A stretch of 64,000 nucleotides of DNA. It comes from Nematopogon swammerdamellus. Lineage: Eukaryota > Arthropoda > Insecta > Lepidoptera > Adelidae. Where the stretch lies: the NCBI GenBank assembly GCA_946902875.1, contig OX336348.1:15835741-15899740 (forward strand), read 5' to 3'. A model generated the notes under the pieces. It worked only from the letters and a program-made list of their open reading frames with translations, was not told the origin of the DNA and made no database searches. Numbering within the stretch: the stretch's first letter is position 1; every line of letters begins with the position of its first letter. Both the position numbers and the translations under genes were made by a program. Positions 11,059 through 20,357 of this stretch are shown in pieces.

Positions 11059-12316
11059 ATGAATAGAATAGAATAGAATATTTATTGGTATATAACATAT
11101 ACAAGTCACAAACTCACATTCACACATTTTCAAATTTTACAATTTACAAAATAAAATACAATTTAACGATATTCAATTCAATTTCAATTCAAAAAATTCA
11201 AACATAATAAATAAATCCTATTCAAATTAAAATTATTAATAATATAAATCCGACATAAAATCGCCAGTCAAATAGGTGCACATCAATAATACATTAAGTA
11301 CCTATAAAAGCAAGCAGAAACTCATTCGTTAAGGAATTCCTCGACCGAATAGTACGCCTTCTCCACCAGAAAGCGCTTCAGTCTGCCGACAAAGCTGTTG
11401 AATGATTCAGCATTTTTAATTTCTGTGTTTATTTTATTATAGAGCTTTGGCCCAATTACAAAAACCGATTTTTCAGATCTGGCGAGTCTGTGTTCAACAG
11501 GACGGAGATTGTCACGGTTTCGGGTGGAAAAGACATGACTAGCTCCACTGGTTTCAAACAAATGAGATCCTCTCCTAACGAACTTGGCCACCTCCGCGAT
11601 GTACACACTGGGTAGCGTAAGAATTTTCATTTTTATGAATATTTCACGTGCTGGAGTGTCCCAGGGGACGCCAGCAAGTATTCGCACGGCACGTTTCTGC
11701 ATCCTGAACGCCCTGTCACGTTCGGCAGCAGTGCCCCACAATTCGATGCCGTACGACATTACTGAGTGGAAGTAACCGTAGTATGCCATACGTACGGCTC
11801 TTGAGTCAAGTGTTGGTACCAAACGTGACAGCGCGAAGGACGCTCGGCCGAGTTTGTCGCATAGGGTGTTTATGTGCTCGTCAAACTTAAGGCCTGAGTC
11901 AATGATCACCCCGAGGAACTTTGCAGAGCTCACCTGGGGAATGGACACTCCGTCACAACCTAGTGAGATCGACTCAGTGTGTGCACCGCGAAGGCCAAAG
12001 TGGATGAGATTTGTTTTTTCTAGATTAAGAATCATCCCATTTGCCCGAAACCAGCGCGTGAGACTACTCGTCGTCAGCTCCAGATTTGTGCGTAGGTCAG
12101 CGATATTGGCTCCGCTCACCACAGTGCAGGTGTCATCCGCGAATATTAAAAACTTTACATCGGGAGCAGCTGCTGGCAGATCATTAATCAATACAAGAAA
12201 CAAGTAGTTGCCGCAGGCAGAGCCTTGCGGCACAGAAATTGATCCCACAGTGCACGGGTCGGATCTAGTACCGTCAGAGCCAACCGCCGTCACCTGCTGT
12301 TCCCACTTAGCACCGT
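11059..12316 (-). mobile_element. 5'-truncated Jockey-like LINE
   Basis: The minus strand runs from inside the RT (12,316) through an intact C-terminal frame to a 3' UTR and an (ATTCT)n-type tail, seen as GAATAGAATAGAATAGAATA at 11,059-11,078. Such 5' truncation is typical of target-primed reverse transcription. No target duplication was identified. Confidence 0.75.
11322..12293 (-). CDS. LINE reverse transcriptase C-terminal half, open
   Basis: 323 codons without a stop. The frame is actually open to about 12,310, and the first codon used is internal. It contains SVPQGSACGN (motif B), the catalytic FADD box in LIFADDTCTVV, then LNLEKTNLIHFG and KFLGVIID. The Jockey-type C-terminal region has SVMSYGIELWG and RMQKRAVRILAG. 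Motif A and the whole endonuclease are absent through truncation. It acted in target-primed reverse transcription and cannot do so alone. Intactness suggests a fairly young insertion. There is no promoter evidence. Confidence 0.75.
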   Translation of the reverse strand: MTAVGSDGTRSDPCTVGSISVPQGSACGNYLFLVLINDLPAAAPDVKFLIFADDTCTVVSGANIADLRTNLELTTSSLTRWFRANGMILNLEKTNLIHFGLRGAHTESISLGCDGVSIPQVSSAKFLGVIIDSGLKFDEHINTLCDKLGRASFALSRLVPTLDSRAVRMAYYGYFHSVMSYGIELWGTAAERDRAFRMQKRAVRILAGVPWDTPAREIFIKMKILTLPSVYIAEVAKFVRRGSHLFETSGASHVFSTRNRDNLRPVEHRLARSEKSVFVIGPKLYNKINTEIKNAESFNSFVGRLKRFLVEKAYYSVEEFLNE

Positions 12317-12589
12317 TCTATAATTAGCAGATTTAAAAATATAATTATTATTTAATACAAATACGATACTCCTGGCGCCATCTTAGGACTTAAATGAAGA
12401 CTAATTTCATGTTACCTTTAAAACGTCGCTGACGGTACATCTGACTCCCCCTATAAAATCAATGCCTCTCTATAACCTTGTTATTTTAATCTCTTTGATT
12501 TAAGTACATGACTGAAGTGCTAGATGCCGCTGCGCTCCATGAAATATTCACCAACTTTTCCCAAATTCACCTCATAACAAAGACATTAA
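12317..12589. other. Non-coding spacer
   Basis: AT-rich DNA between the LINE 5' truncation point and the composite repeat shared with 60.58 kb. No gene or clear signal. Confidence 0.4.
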
Positions 12590-12740
12590 ACTCACCCTCT
12601 TCCATATAGACCGGACAACAAGAACAAAATCGTAATCTACTACTTAGATCCTAGTGGTACAAAGTCGTTCAGTCTAGCGCCAGCAGTCCGCATGTGAGGT
12701 CGTATTCGTGTGCTAGAGAAAGAAGAAAATCTAAGAAAAT

Positions 12741-12818
12741 ATGCCGAGTTGCGCATTGCGGTATTGCAAATCTCGATATAAAAATACGACTGAACATGTA
12801 ATCAGTTTATTTTCATAA
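12741..12818 (+). pseudogene. THAP-like zinc-finger N-terminus (short frame)
   Basis: A 25-codon frame starts MPSCALRYCKSRY and contains HVIS before a stop. The order M-x(2)-C-x(4)-C followed some 14 residues later by V-[IS]-[SF] matches the opening of C2CH THAP DNA-binding domains, found in P-element transposases and host regulators. The rest of the domain is absent. FHK appears one frame off, so a small indel broke it. The copy at 60,734 has TTG in place of the ATG. It is best read as a first-exon remnant of a P-element-like or host THAP gene. Confidence 0.4.
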
Positions 12819-13408
12819 GTATTGTGTATATTTATTCAATATTTGAATATAATACATAATTTCCATAGATGATTCTAGAACAACGATCAACAAGGCCATA
12901 ATATTGAAAAAATAAAAAGCGCCCTCTGTTATACAGTAGCTTTACTACTATTATAGTACGAGATCCCACAACCAATAATTTTGTCTCATAGTATTTCGTT
13001 CAATTGTCCTCAACCCGATACTAAATGTTTTTCGTGTAGCGTCTCCTGACAGTATTTTTTAAAAATGGCAACCAATTTGACCGAACCCTGTCATGGTATT
13101 CCGTTAGATTTTCGGAATGTTGTTGAATTACCGATCTAAGATAACCAGAACATGTTTTTCAGACGTCAGTAGCAGTGCGCGTACCAACCTTTACAAAAAT
13201 GCCAAATGAGGCAAAACAAATATTAGGTCCTTGCCTATGAAATTGCCGTTTTACCTATATAGAAAAATCTAAAAATTTTTTTTATGAAAAATATATATTT
13301 GTTTAATCGAAGTATTGGCCATTATTATCAATGCACTTTTGCCATTTTACTGGAAGTTCATTGATGCCTCTACTATAGAAATCCTGGGGATGGGAATCGA
13401 TGAACTCT

Positions 13409-14283
13409 TTAAAGGCGTTTTTCACTGCCTCGTCGGATTTGTTTTGACGTGATGATGTCACGTCTTATAAATTGATGAACACCGGCTGCACGCACGAAGA
13501 AGTGTAACGTTCCATCTAAACCTGTGTGTGCAAGCGAGAGCGCGATAGAGACCTGTGTGTGCAAGCGAGAGCGCGATAGAGAGGAATATACAATAGTTGA
13601 AAATACAAAATATATTTCTCCGTCTTTTGCGAGCCTCGAACCCGCGGTCCCTGCCACCATCACTGACCAGACGTGCAAGAAGCTGTAATGAATAATCCCG
13701 GCACAGGTCCACCATACACTGACAAGCAACTTCTTTTGACTCAATTTGCGTTTGGGACATGGTTTGGCTGCCTCCCCTGTGTCCAACCAGTGTGACGGAC
13801 GTTTTCGATTGTCATACAGGATCCACTTTTTATCACAAGTGACAATCCGATTCAGAATCCCCCCATTTCTGTGCTTATTCAACAAGTTAAGACAAGCTTC
13901 GACGCGATTTTGTTGTTGTTTTTCAGTGAGTTCATACAGTAACCAATTTCCGAGCTTTTTTATCTTTCCAATTTGACGTAAATGAATCAGTATCGTTTTA
14001 TAACTTACATTGAAGGCTGCTGCTAATTCCGACGTGGTTTGTGATTAATCTGCTTCAACTATGGCTTTAAATTCATTGTTATCGACTCTCGTCTCCGGTC
14101 GGCCACGGGGCTCATCATTGAGATGAAAATTTCCAGAACGGAAGCGATCAAACCAAAAACGCACAGTCAGTGCGTTCACTTGCCTGGTCCATACACGTCG
14201 ATGATATTGCATGCCGTCTGTGCTGCGTTTGTGCTGAGACGGGATTCATATTCGAAAATAACGCGCAATTTAGATTTTTCCAT
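13409..14283 (-). pseudogene. mariner transposase, broken
   Basis: Minus-strand reading gives transposase pieces in several frames. They are an N-terminal EYESRLSTNAAQTACNII, a helix-turn-helix remnant (LIHLRQIGKIKKLGNW), and the catalytic-domain start RIVTCDKKWILYDNRKR with the first catalytic Asp, then WLDTGEAAKPCPKRKL. The middle is replaced by a SINE-like insertion. The end (EFIDSHPQDFYSRGI region) reappears near 13,409. Stops lie near 14,180, 14,047 and elsewhere. It is related to, and less deleted in its middle than, the copy at 61.3 kb. It is not functional. Confidence 0.75.
13447..13690 (-). mobile_element. SINE-like insertion in mariner
   Basis: Foreign to the transposase frame. On the minus strand it starts with an A-box-like TGGTCAGTGATGGTGGC, then a B-box-like GGGTTCGAGGC, then A/T-rich sequence with two tandem copies of a 37-bp unit (CTCTCGCTTGCACACACAGG). 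A tRNA-derived SINE is plausible. Ends are approximate. Confidence 0.4.
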
Positions 14284-14429
14284 GGTCACAGAACCAGCGA
14301 TGTAAAAAAAACCGAACGGTGGGAAAACAAATGAACAACTGATTTTGAAAAAAGAATAATTTGCCTTTATAACAGAAAATATTTGAAATTGGAATTCCTA
14401 CGCAAAAAAAAAGGTAGCCACTTTCAAAG

Positions 14430-14834
14430 TTTTATTTTTATTTTGATTTTTTTTATGGAAACTGACACGGTTGGCTACATTACCTACAACGTCCGTGATG
14501 TCAGCCCATAGCACCGGGTGAACTAGGTGCCATGTCAGTGCTTCCCCCTTTGATCGTGCCGGCTACACTGAACTGGTCGGAGAACACAAACTATTTACAT
14601 AGCCGTTTCGACCGAAGTTTCATTCAGTGCGGTGGTACCAACCCGGGCGGGTTAAACCCTACCACCAAGTAAGATTAGGAGGGAAGGGACCTACAGTTTT
14701 ACGAGGAATCCGAACCTCGGTCAGCCTCCAACGGTCAGCGGTCACCCATCCAAGTACTGACCGCACCCAGCGTTGCTTAACATTCAATAGCGACAGTTGA
14801 CTGTCTGCACCACTGAGCTATCGAGGCTGACATA
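14430..14834 (-). mobile_element. SINE with tRNA-like and 5S-like head
   Basis: Compared with the mariner at 61.9 kb, 14,430-14,834 is an insertion. On the minus strand it starts GTCAGCCTCGATAGCTCAGT (A box). A segment resembling the 5S rRNA internal region follows (GTACTTGGATGGGTGACCGC), then a B-box-like GAGGTTCGGATTCC. The body has TGGTGGTAGGGTTTAACCCG and ends GCCAACCGTGTCAGTTTCC plus an A-rich tail. Matching bodies occur at 34.2 and 48.1 kb, so this is a dispersed SINE family. Confidence 0.65.
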
Positions 14835-15060
14835 CAAGTGGTCAGTTTGTAGAAACGGCAATTTCATTTTCAATTTCAGCACCTAATATTATAGCTCAAA
14901 CAGTCTCAAAATCATTTTTACAAGTGAATTTGGGTCAATTGATCAAAACGGAATAGTAAATTAAATTTAACGATTTTATCGCTCATATAAAATCAACTAT
15001 CATTTTGGTCGTTGGCTCTCGTCCTATTAGACTATTGGCTTCATCTATCGACCGATAGAT

Positions 15061-15254
15061 GAAATGTGTTCTAATTATGTGTTCTATATTACATCATGTT
15101 TTTGCTATTCAAAGCTAGATGGCGTATTATAATCTTGAGCTCAAAAAGTTTATATGAAAATATTCGCAATGTCCTCTCTATAGCCCCTTTTAATCTCTTT
15201 GCCTCATAAGTACACGACCGATTAGCCGTGTGGTTTAAGACGTCGGTCACAATC
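15061..15254. other. Spacer between repeats
   Basis: No gene. Moderately AT-rich sequence between the composite repeat and the THAP-like repeat. Confidence 0.35.
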
Positions 15255-15620
15255 ACCGAGCATACCTACGGGAGTGGCAACCGTCGAGCGCTAGTATATA
15301 GGAAAATTAGCCGCATTTGCACTAACATATAGCGCTGCTGCGGGATCGACCGACCGTCAGTGCGCTCGCGACTTGGGAACGAAGAACACGTATATGTGCA
15401 CTACGCAAAATGGCGATTTGTGCAGTTCTTACGTGTCGAAAGAGCTCAAGATCATCAGGAATGACAAAAGATGGCGTAACCTTTCATAATTAGGTCATTT
15501 TAATGATAATACAATGCTTAAAGCGTGTAAAATACAAAAATTCCGCGAGTTAGGAGCACGACTGCGCGCCATACCGGGCGCGTACACATGATAGGCAAAT
15601 TTGACAGACTGGAAAGAAAT
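15255..15620 (+). repeat. Dispersed repeat with THAP-like first exon, uninterrupted copy
   Basis: Matches 25,108-25,258 joined to 26,171-26,410, and so provides the empty site for the TIR insertion there. It carries a short open frame (next entry) preceded by GC-rich sequence that could be a 5' UTR. It ends near ACTGGAAAGA. Confidence 0.65.
15410..15493 (+). pseudogene. THAP-like N-terminus, 27 codons
   Basis: The frame reads MAICAVLTCRKSS and later DGVTFHN before TAG. C-x(4)-C followed by [DG]-V-[ST]-F-H is the start of a THAP C2CH finger. The second copy at 26,207-26,287 reads MSCAVRTCRKSS and SVTFHN, so the peptide survives in both although nucleotides differ. No downstream exon with the Cys-x2-His half was found. 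It is a remnant of a THAP gene or P-element-like transposon spread as a repeat. Confidence 0.45.
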
Positions 15621-15784
15621 TTGAAATCAATTATTGTTTAGGGGGGTTATTAGTTTTTTTATGGCAATGACATGAATTCAATTTATAATATGTATTGTTA
15701 TTATTTCTTTAATATTACGTTTTCTATTTTTTATAATTATAAAACAAATATACTTATACAAAACTAATATATTGTATATTATTA
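15621..15784. repeat. AT-rich repeat shared with 30.39-30.55 kb
   Basis: TTGAAATCAATTATTG, then ATGGCAATGACATG, then AT-rich DNA, closely matching 30,387-30,560. In both places it lies beside parts of the minisatellite element that follows, so it may be one end of that element. Confidence 0.55.
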
Positions 15785-16318
15785 TATTCAGAGCCCACGC
15801 AGACACCCAGATATCGATTTTGAAAGCAATCGGTCCAGTAACTAAAAAGTTCAAAATGGCGGCCACTTTTTATAAATTTTTACTACAGATTCGTATTCAG
15901 AGCCCACACATACACCCAGATATCGATTTTGAAAGCAATCGGTCTAGTATCTAAAAAGTTCATAATGGCGGCCACTTTTTTAAAATTTTGACAACGGATT
16001 CGTATTCAGAGCCCACACAGACACCCAGATATCGATTTTGAAAGCAATCGGTCCACTAACTAAAAAGTTCAAAATGGCGGCCACTTTTTTTAAATGTTTA
16101 CTACAGATTCGTATTCAGAGTCCACACAGACGCCCATATATCGATTTTAAAAGCAATCGGTCCAGTAACTATAAAGTTCAAAATGGCGGCCACTTTTTTA
16201 AATTTTGACTACAGATTCGTATTCAGAGTCCACACTGACACCCAGATATCGATTTTGAAAGCAATCGGTCCAGTAACTAAAAAGTTCAAAATGGCGGCCA
16301 CTTTTTTTAAATCGCGAA
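15785..16318. repeat. 109-bp minisatellite, 5 units
   Basis: Units begin TTCAGAGCCCACACAGACAC, contain AAAATGGCGGCCACTTTTT, and repeat at 107-110 bp. The same unit occurs about 2.5 times at 31,660-31,925. Confidence 0.85.
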
Positions 16319-16771
16319 ATTAAAACACCATGAATATTATTAAACCGGAAAAAGATATTGTGTTTAAGGAAGTCTCCAATCTTTTACTCTGTTCCTCGAA
16401 GTTTAGGTAAATAAGCCCTACTTATTCCTATCACTGATTATTAGTACAACTTTTCAAAAATATTAAAACAACAGTCTTGTTTAATTTTTCAATATTTTTT
16501 TTTGGATTCAAACAATAATATTCGTTCAGTAAAAACTAAACAACAGTAAAATAATATTACAAATAACAATTTCAAAATTCACAAATATACCGCACCATCA
16601 TCGTCCGTCAGACTGGCATTCGTAGTGATCCCGTCAAGTTGCCGTCAAGCAAGGCTTCCGATTGGTCGGACGGTCGGCTCTTCCTACCAGATACCCGAGC
16701 CAAGCCAGCGATAACAAACCTGTCGCTCGGCTTGCTCGCTCTGTCTCTCTCCATATCGCGGGGCGCGATAT
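16319..16771. mobile_element. End segment of minisatellite-bearing element
   Basis: Matches 31,926-32,374 and, inverted, 30,605-30,668. It finishes with the hairpin ATATCGCG-GGG-CGCGATAT (16,753-16,771), present also at 32,356-32,374, after which the copies diverge. A hairpin near a fixed end suits a Helitron-like element, but no CTRR end is evident. Here the end abuts, and is in frame with, a truncated R4-like element. Confidence 0.5.
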
Positions 16772-18004
16772 TCGAGCGACAATTCGAGCGGTGTCGAGCA
16801 AGACCGCCTTCTGCATCTGACCCTTGATCAAAGCAAGTGGCTCTAGCGAGAGCCTCTTGAAATGATGGTCGAGGCTCTTCGCTATCAGCCCATGCGCAGA
16901 CACGACTATGGGCACAACGATCGTCGAGTCCACGGGCCACATGTCGGTAACCTCATGAGACAGATCAATGTATTTTAACATCTTGTCTTTTTCTGCCTTC
17001 ACAAGGTTCTCGTCATGCGGCACCGTGATGTCGACGAGCGCTGCGCGCCGCGCTTCCCGGTCGATTATCACTATGTCAGGTCTATTAGCCATAATAGTCC
17101 TATCAGTGATAATCGACCGGTCCCAGTAGAGCGTGATGGGAACATTTTCGAGAACTGGCTGTGGGTTATATTTGTAGTAAGGCACCTCCGAGCCGACAAG
17201 GTTGAACTTCAAAGCAAGTTGCTGATGGATGATCCTGGCTACAAGGTTGTGCCTGTGCAAATACTCGGTGTTGGCAAGTTGCGAACAACCAGAGATTACA
17301 TGTCTGAGGGATTCGCCAGGTTTGTGGCAGGCGCGGCAGATGTCAATGGTGCCATCCTTCATAATGAATCTCCTGTAATTGTTGGTCTTGACAACTTCGT
17401 CTTGTATTGCACAGACAAAACCCTCGGTTTCCCCAAAGAGGTCCCCGAAGCGTAGCCAGTGCACGGAGGCGAGTTGATCTACATCCGGCCCTGTGAGAGA
17501 CCGGAAGTACCTACCGTGCAGCGCCTTGCCTTTCCATATTTCCATGCGGTCCTCGGTGCTCAGTACAACTGGCTTCCGCCAGTCCTTTTTTCCCATGTCC
17601 AACGGGGTAAGGCCTTTATCACTGACGACGACATCGCGGTGCATCTCACAAACATCAGTCTTTTCCATAAAATACTGACGGAGATTGCATACCTCGCGGT
17701 TGTGTAGGTTTTTGGCATTTAGCATACCTCTACCCCCACCCTTCCGCGGGATATACAATCTCATGACCGATGATCGTGGGTGATGCATCCGGGACGTCGT
17801 CATCAGCGTTCTGACCTTTCTGTCCAGGGCGTCCAGCTCAGTCTGAGACCATTTGAGTATGCCAAAGGTGTATATAAGAACGGGCATGACCCAACCGTTG
17901 TAGGCTTTGATTTTATTACCGCCCGACAATAGACTTTTCAGTACTATTGTGAGACGGTGATAGAATTTAGCCTTTGCATGTTGTTTCAAGACCGTATACT
18001 TCAT
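16634..18004 (-). pseudogene. R4-like RT thumb, zinc finger and endonuclease
   Basis: 456 codons in the same frame as the RT piece upstream, separated by an in-frame TAG near 18,017. Order: RT C-terminal region (NGWVMPVLIYTFGI), then a CX2C-X8-H-X4-C zinc finger (CRACHKPGESLRHVISGC). A restriction-like endonuclease core follows, RPDIVIID then AALVDITVP, giving the PD...D pattern of R2-superfamily elements, which nick the target to prime cDNA. The last 45 or so residues are not R4: they read into the neighbouring minisatellite element from about position 16,775. No function is expected. Confidence 0.75.
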
Positions 18005-18016
18005 ACCAAGGCACTC

Positions 18017-19555
18017 CTACATACGCAAATATTTGTAGGTTTCTTCGTCAGAGAGGGCTCGAATGTTCACCGACTCCGAGAGTTGAATCCCGTCGGAGGC
18101 CATGACCCTCCCTCGTTTTATATGGATGCTCGCACACTTGTCTATTCCGAACTCCATTCCAATGTCCGTGCTGAAATTTTCAGTTGTCTTCAGCATCGAC
18201 ATTAGCTCAGAGTCCGAACTAGCCAGTATATTTAGGTCATCCATATAGAACAAGTGAGAAATCGAGTGGCTCCCTCTCCGCAGAAAGTAGCCCAGTCCCG
18301 AATCCTCCAGAAGCGAACTGAGAGTGTTCAGAGCTAAGCAGAACCAAAGCGGGCTCAGGCTGTCACCCTGGAAGATGCCCCGCCGTATATGAATGCAGTT
18401 GTCCACATCAGAAAGTTGTCTTTCACCTGGAAGGCTGAGAACTGTTTTCCATTGTTCCATACATGCATTCAGGAATTGACAGATGTTTTCATCAACTTTG
18501 TATATTAGTAAAACTTTCTTGAGCCATGTGTGGGGTACAGAATCAAATGCCTTTTTATAATCAATCCAGGTGGCGGACAGATTTTTTCTGCTGCGGCGAA
18601 CCTGCTGGAAAATATTCGCATCTATGAGAAGAAGCTCCTTAGTACCGCGGGATCCAGCCCGACATCCATTCTGAGTAGCCGACATGATGTTATTTTGGCG
18701 GTCGTGAACATTTATTTTGTTTGTCAGAATGGATGTCAGTAGTTTATAGATAGTGGGCAAACATGTAATTGGTCTGTAATTTTTTGGATCCGCGGTACTA
18801 CTGGTTTTATGGAGTAGGTGGGTGATTCCTGTGGTCATGAACTCTGGTAGCGCTCGTTGGTCTATGGCTTCTTTGTATTGAATTGCCAAGCGAGCATGGC
18901 AGCAAGTAAGCCATTTGAGCCAGAAGTTGTGCAGTCCGTCGGCCCCGGGAGACTTCCAATTGTGGGCACGACGGATTGCCGAACTAACATCAAGATCTGT
19001 CAAGTTCACTGGCTCCATCGGCTCTATGTCTTGATATGCTCGCTCGACAGTCCTCATCCATTCACCTTCGACGTGGCAGACGGGCTCTGACCATATTTTA
19101 CACCAGAATTGATAATTTTCTGCTTTGGTAGGTTTAGTCTCATCTACCACTAGCTGTTTAGGCTGCTCCCAGTTTCTATACACCCGCCTTTGGTCACTCT
19201 GGAACTGGCGATTCAGTTGATATCGATCGACACGCTCTCTATAGCGGCGGATACGCTTTGCCCACGCGCTGATCCGCTGCTTCAGGTCGTCTATGCGCTC
19301 CGTGACCACTGACTTGAAGTTGGGATGGGAGGGCCTTATTACAACCCCTTTTAGAACTTTAGTCACGAACCGCATAATTTTTGGTCGCATGACCTGAAGC
19401 AGCAAAGCTTCCCTATGAGGACCCGTGCCTCGTCGATACGTTTCTGTATTCTCCTCTGCCAAGCGGGGACCGCCAACGTTGGGCCTGTGTGTCTCGCGCG
19501 GTTGTTGTTTTCGAATTTGACACCGGCCATTCGACATGCGGCGATCGCCGCACAA
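18017..19555 (-). pseudogene. R4-like reverse transcriptase
   Basis: 512 codons to a TAG. RT motifs in order: KSPGADGLHNFW, KNYRPITCLPTIYKL, QNGCRAGSRGTKELL, motif A WIDYKKAFDSVPHTW, motif B GDSLSPLWF and motif C FYMDDLNI. YMDD rather than YADD. A basic RRYRERVDRYQLNRQFQSDQ segment precedes the RT. The frame continues upstream in copy C, where 818 codons are open. Here the first part lies in other frames (19,363-19,710). The stop falls shortly after YKYLRM, at the same codon as in copy C. Confidence 0.8.
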
Positions 19556-19691
19556 CAGAGGAGTGAGTGGGTATCGACTAGGCTCTCGCTAGATTCCATA
19601 TATGGTTTTAAATGGGAATTCATGGTCCCCACAATGCCCATATTTTTTCTATTTGTGGGCAAGCACGGTATTCGCGGCCTAGTTACAAAGC

Positions 19692-20357
19692 TTACCGATC
19701 GAAACTCCAAAATCGCCCGCTCCAGGGCGCATCTAGGCGCAGTCGTTCCAGCACGGCGTCATCCAAGAACTTCCGTGTCCGGATGACGCGTACTTGGTCT
19801 GATAGACGCTTGTCTGAAAAAGACATTGTCGGTTCAAGAGCCTGAAACTCAGTAAGCAGTCTTGCTCGAAACATGGTCCGGTTGGTTTCTCCCTCTGTGG
19901 CCCTGTAGTACGCCGTCATGACTTTCATATTAAGGTCATAGGGCCAGCGCATACGGCGCACTACACCATCGGGGTAGCGGGGACTATAGGCGGAGCATGA
20001 AGCCCCGATGGCCCCAAGCCGGCCGGTGGTCGACGTCGTCCACGTCGCAGTTCTTCTGACGGGGGCGGCGTCGTCGGCGCGTTGTCGTCGTCGCCAGATG
20101 ATTCTGACGACGTCACGGCGGGCGTCGGTGGAGGGTGTGCGGTGGATGGTATCAAAGTGGCGACTCGTGGGCGCAGGCGGCGGCGGCACGGTGATGCGGA
20201 CGCGGGCGGGGAGGGCGAGGTGTCTGATGCGCTGCTGGGCCGGTGCACAGGCACGCGTCGGGGGCGGCGTGTGGTGTTCCGTGCACGGTGTCCTAGTTGG
20301 GTGTTCTGACCACGGCCTGCAGCGCCGCTCGCAGCTGTACCTGCCCGCTGAGGCGCC
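19692..20357 (-). pseudogene. R4-like N-terminal region fragment
   Basis: Homologous to codons 20 to 190 of the open frame in copy C: TTGRLGAIGASCSAYSPRY and MKVMTAYYRATEGETNRT are shared. Arg/Pro-rich low-complexity sequence lies ahead of them. The frame breaks near 19,729 at the internal deletion. The upstream side ends at the LINE junction near 20,357. The N-terminal domain presumably binds nucleic acid, but I see no complete zinc finger. Confidence 0.55.

Larger units (their letters stand above)
13223..14886 (-). mobile_element. mariner (mori-like), copy 1, with inserted SINEs
   Basis: Left end TTAGGTCC at 13,223 and right end ACCTAA at 14,886, both flanked by TA. The inner TIR sequence ATGAAATTGCCGTTT recurs at the right as AAACGGCAATTTCAT. 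The length of 1664 bp exceeds the usual 1.3 kb because of insertions at about 13,447-13,690 and 14,430-14,834. It moved by cut-and-paste into TA. Confidence 0.8.
12590..15060. mobile_element. Composite repeat with embedded mariner, copy 1
   Basis: 12,590-13,222 and 14,887-15,060 match 60,578-61,237 and 62,012-62,160 closely, and in both copies a mariner sits between them at the same TA. The outer repeat carries a THAP-like coding start at 12,741. The outer ends are not defined. Confidence 0.6.
16779..20357 (-). mobile_element. R4/Dong-like non-LTR retrotransposon, copy A
   Basis: The minus strand encodes N-terminal region, RT, zinc finger and restriction-like endonuclease. Relative to copy C (55.07-59.27 kb) it lacks the last 150 or so bp at the 3' side, lacks an internal 220 or so bp near 19,729 between GGGCGC/GAGCGC words, and is cut at 20,357 where an opposing LINE begins. 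Confidence 0.8.

Noticed and set aside
17015..17707. Plus-strand frames over the R4-like elements (also 21.4-22.3 and 55.5-56.7 kb)
   Set aside because: They are shadows of the minus-strand polyprotein and carry no independent motif.
19961..20309. GC-rich frames on both strands
   Set aside because: Low-complexity Arg/Pro/Gly sequence in the R4-like N-terminal region opens several frames by composition.
20008..20357. Plus-strand N-terminal extension of the LINE frame
   Set aside because: It is antisense to the R4-like N-terminal region. The LINE homology begins only at about 20,358.
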